From assembly GCA_029204225.1 (NCBI GenBank), contig CM055106.1, forward strand, positions 37,181,946-37,245,945: a stretch of 64,000 bases of DNA, given 5' to 3'. Under the pieces are notes generated by a model. It was not told the DNA's origin. It saw nothing but the letters and a program-made list of their open reading frames with translations, and ran no database searches. The first letter of the stretch is position 1; the number at the start of each line of letters is the position of its first letter. The DNA comes from Diphasiastrum complanatum. Taxonomy: Eukaryota > Streptophyta > Lycopodiopsida > Lycopodiales > Lycopodiaceae. Both the position numbers and the translations under genes were made by a program. Positions 62,091-64,000 of the stretch are shown piece by piece.

Positions 62091-63170
62091 TGTTGGGAGA
62101 GAGGGAGGAAGAATAAATGACGAACACGAATGAGAAACGAACTTGAAAAAGAAGCGAACGAGAAGCGAACTCGAACAGAAAATGTTCGTGCGCAGAGGAA
62201 TGAGTTAAATGACTCTCTCCCTAGGCATGACTACGCCTATTAAAATGAACAGAACTTTAGTGATAGAAATCATAGTCATTCTGGATTACGTAGCCAAACA
62301 TTCAAATGGATGAAGCGCTAGATGAATAATTTGTCGCGAATTGCAAGACAAATTATCTGTCGCGAATGATTCACGAAGAGCTAGACTGTGCTCAACTGAT
62401 AATTAGTCGCGAATTATTTGCGAAAGACAAGACTAAAAGTTGATCGTCTATTACCAGAAAGAGCAACAAGAAAGATCACACAGAATGAAGAAGCATAGCA
62501 ATATTGACAGATCTAAAATGCAGAAAACTGTGTCAGATTAAGTATATCAAGTATACAAGTCAATTATGCGATAGAGCACAAGACTATAGCGGACAAAACC
62601 GCGTGTCCTACAAAGCTTATTAATGTCTGTAATGAGGAATGAAACCTCTTCTCTTAGTCTCTTCTTCACTCACTTGATCATCTGATAATTATCATCATCG
62701 AATACGTAGATGGTATCCAATATATATACATAATATTATAGGTGTGCAGATGCGAAAGTACAGAGTGGATGTGTTGTCTATAGGAGATCGTGGGTGGCTG
62801 CGATTGTTGTCCAATCTATTAGCACAACTGCATGGAGTGAGGGTGAAAAGGGTGCGACGTCAGCTAGTACTGAAGTGAACGTTGGTGATGACACAAAAGT
62901 GTGTCACTCTTACGAATGGCCTTAGGATAAGATTTACATGGTGTCGTATTTGTTAGGGCACCTTTGGCATTCAGTAAGGTAGTGTCCCCTTTTCGCCTGT
63001 CACCATGACCTGTGTAAGAACACAGTGTCGCGATTCACTCGCCTTTTCTTCGCCTGTGCGAATTTGTGTGTAAAAAATGCAGACTACGTGACAACGTTAG
63101 AAAAATATGCAGCATGAATGGAGGCAGATTAAAATTGGGATTTAGGAGAGTAGAAGGAGTAAATCCAACA
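62091..63170 (-). repeat. 5' LTR of Copia copy 8
   Basis: 1080 bp. On the minus strand it starts TGTTGGATTTACTCC and ends CTCTCCCAACA, so the ends are TGTTGG...CCAACA, a 6-bp terminal inverted repeat. Minus-strand TATATATTGGATACC (about 62710-62730) is a possible promoter region. Confidence 0.9.
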
Positions 63171-63191
63171 CCCCCCCCCCCCCCCCCCCCC
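63171..63191 (+). repeat. Poly(C) run at the LTR edge
   Basis: About 21 consecutive C residues begin at the first base outside the LTR. Homopolymer G/C runs of this length are rare in plant DNA. Confidence 0.85.
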
Positions 63192-64000
63192 TAACACCAA
63201 AAAAATACTATTTGTTTTTGGTGGAATGTTGACCTTCCATTGAACTAGAGATAAGAGTGCATGAAGTAAATTAATGAATTAACTCTAATGCTTCACTCTT
63301 TGCATTTCACAATGCAAAAACTCTGAAACTTAGAGTACAACATATTTGAATAATTTTGTAGTTCATTTACCATTTGGAAGAAACCTCTTTACATTTTTTC
63401 CACTTACATGAGCTATACAATTTTTAGCATAAGCCCTACAAACAATGATCAAAAAATTTATTTAGCAAAAGGAAATTTGAAGTTAATGTTGAATGAACTG
63501 ATCGGTTTCTAGCTTACACCACATTTTATTGTAAGTTGCAGGCTTTGATCGGCAGTATTGCTACAAAATCCTCATTCATTGCTGATATGAATGACTAGTG
63601 GAGACGGTTTTGGTTCTACAATAAGTGGCATGGCTGCATGTTGTCTTCTGTTTAAGTTTACATTTATGTTTAAGTTTAGAGTGGCATATAATTATGCTCC
63701 TTGGCACCTCCTTGCCTTTGTCATTATTTTGACTACCGTAATTGTGTTTAATTACTATAAGATTACGTACCATATTTTATGCATTGAATCATAAAAATGT
63801 CATTGTGATAGCGTTTTTGTCCTTTCAAGAGAGTTTCAAAATGTTTACAATCTATTATAACATAACAACATGGTGAACAAGAAGTGATTTCCAATCTTTG
63901 ATTTCCATTTAAATTCCACATGAAAAAGTGCAATAATGTATGACATTTTCCTCACCAAGCTAGTAGCTATCCCATTGGAGAAACCAAGATTTGAATCCAT
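63192..64000. other. No supported gene
   Basis: AT-rich flank without repeats or motifs. The frames at 63576-63773 (-) and 63591-63794 (+) overlap each other and are unsupported. Confidence 0.45.

Larger units (their letters stand above)
58434..63170 (-). mobile_element. Copia element with both LTRs, RT region deleted (copy 8)
   Basis: Both LTRs, a perfect primer site and gag-protease-integrase are present in minus orientation. RT and RNase H, the polypurine tract and about the first 25 bp of the 3' LTR are absent, consistent with one deletion joining integrase C-terminus to the LTR at about 59498. Flanks are GCCCC on the left and a C-run on the right, compatible with a short C-rich target duplication. 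The two LTRs differ at roughly 5-8 percent of positions by eye in the parts compared, mostly transitions. Confidence 0.85.

Overview
This window looks like transposon-rich intergenic DNA from a large plant genome. The evidence is many plant-type LTR retrotransposons with initiator-Met tRNA or Asp tRNA primer-binding sites, AT-rich flanks, plant-style short introns, and several (CT/GA)n tracts of about 50-190 bp. The species cannot be named. I see no intact conserved housekeeping gene, no rRNA, no convincing tRNA and no CRISPR array. All identifications come from reading motifs by eye; no database was searched.

Layout. 1-4.3 kb: an internally deleted LTR element on the minus strand, then the 3' end of a gag-only element with a CT-bearing LTR. 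4.3-7.6 kb: no supported gene. 7.6-13.2 kb: LTR pieces in both orientations, an Asp-tRNA primer site, a leader of 98-bp tandem repeats, and a broken Cys-rich gag. 13.2-19 kb: quiet, with two small tandem repeats and one 215-codon orphan ORF (15132-15779, minus). 19.1-19.6 kb: Ty3/gypsy gag-protease relic. 20.4-24 kb: two joined, truncated Copia copies. 24-26.2 kb: minus-strand gag-only element. 26.2-34.5 kb: a long Copia element split by a nested insertion at about 30.9-33.4 kb. 34.5-46.1 kb: four more Copia relics, one gypsy RT relic, a gypsy/gag-only element with a clear LTR and primer site, and a short intron-containing gene fragment of unknown family. 47-49.9 kb: a gypsy gag/RT relic joined to inverted arrays of a 360-bp repeat with a CA-rich spacer. 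49.9-55.8 kb: gag relics, including a locus where a Copia-like gag with two zinc knuckles runs into an unknown domain that appears to contain introns. 57.7 kb: a 59-codon ORF with a signal-peptide-like start, directly before a 190-bp CT tract. 58.4-63.2 kb: a nearly complete Copia element on the minus strand with both LTRs but no reverse transcriptase.

How the parts fit. Almost all coding sequence is retroelement gag/pol, and every copy is broken by stops, frameshifts, deletions or nesting, so none can be autonomous as read. The most unusual signal is a family of elements that share an Asp-tRNA primer site, CT-rich LTRs, a gag with CX2CX3HX4C-Pro knuckles, and a gag C-terminus lying directly before the 3' LTR next to a conserved stem-loop. 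This resembles the described class of non-autonomous gag-only LTR elements (TR-GAG). The candidates most likely to be host-derived are 15132-15779 (-), 35794-36415 (-), 53357-54925 (+) and 57669-57848 (+).
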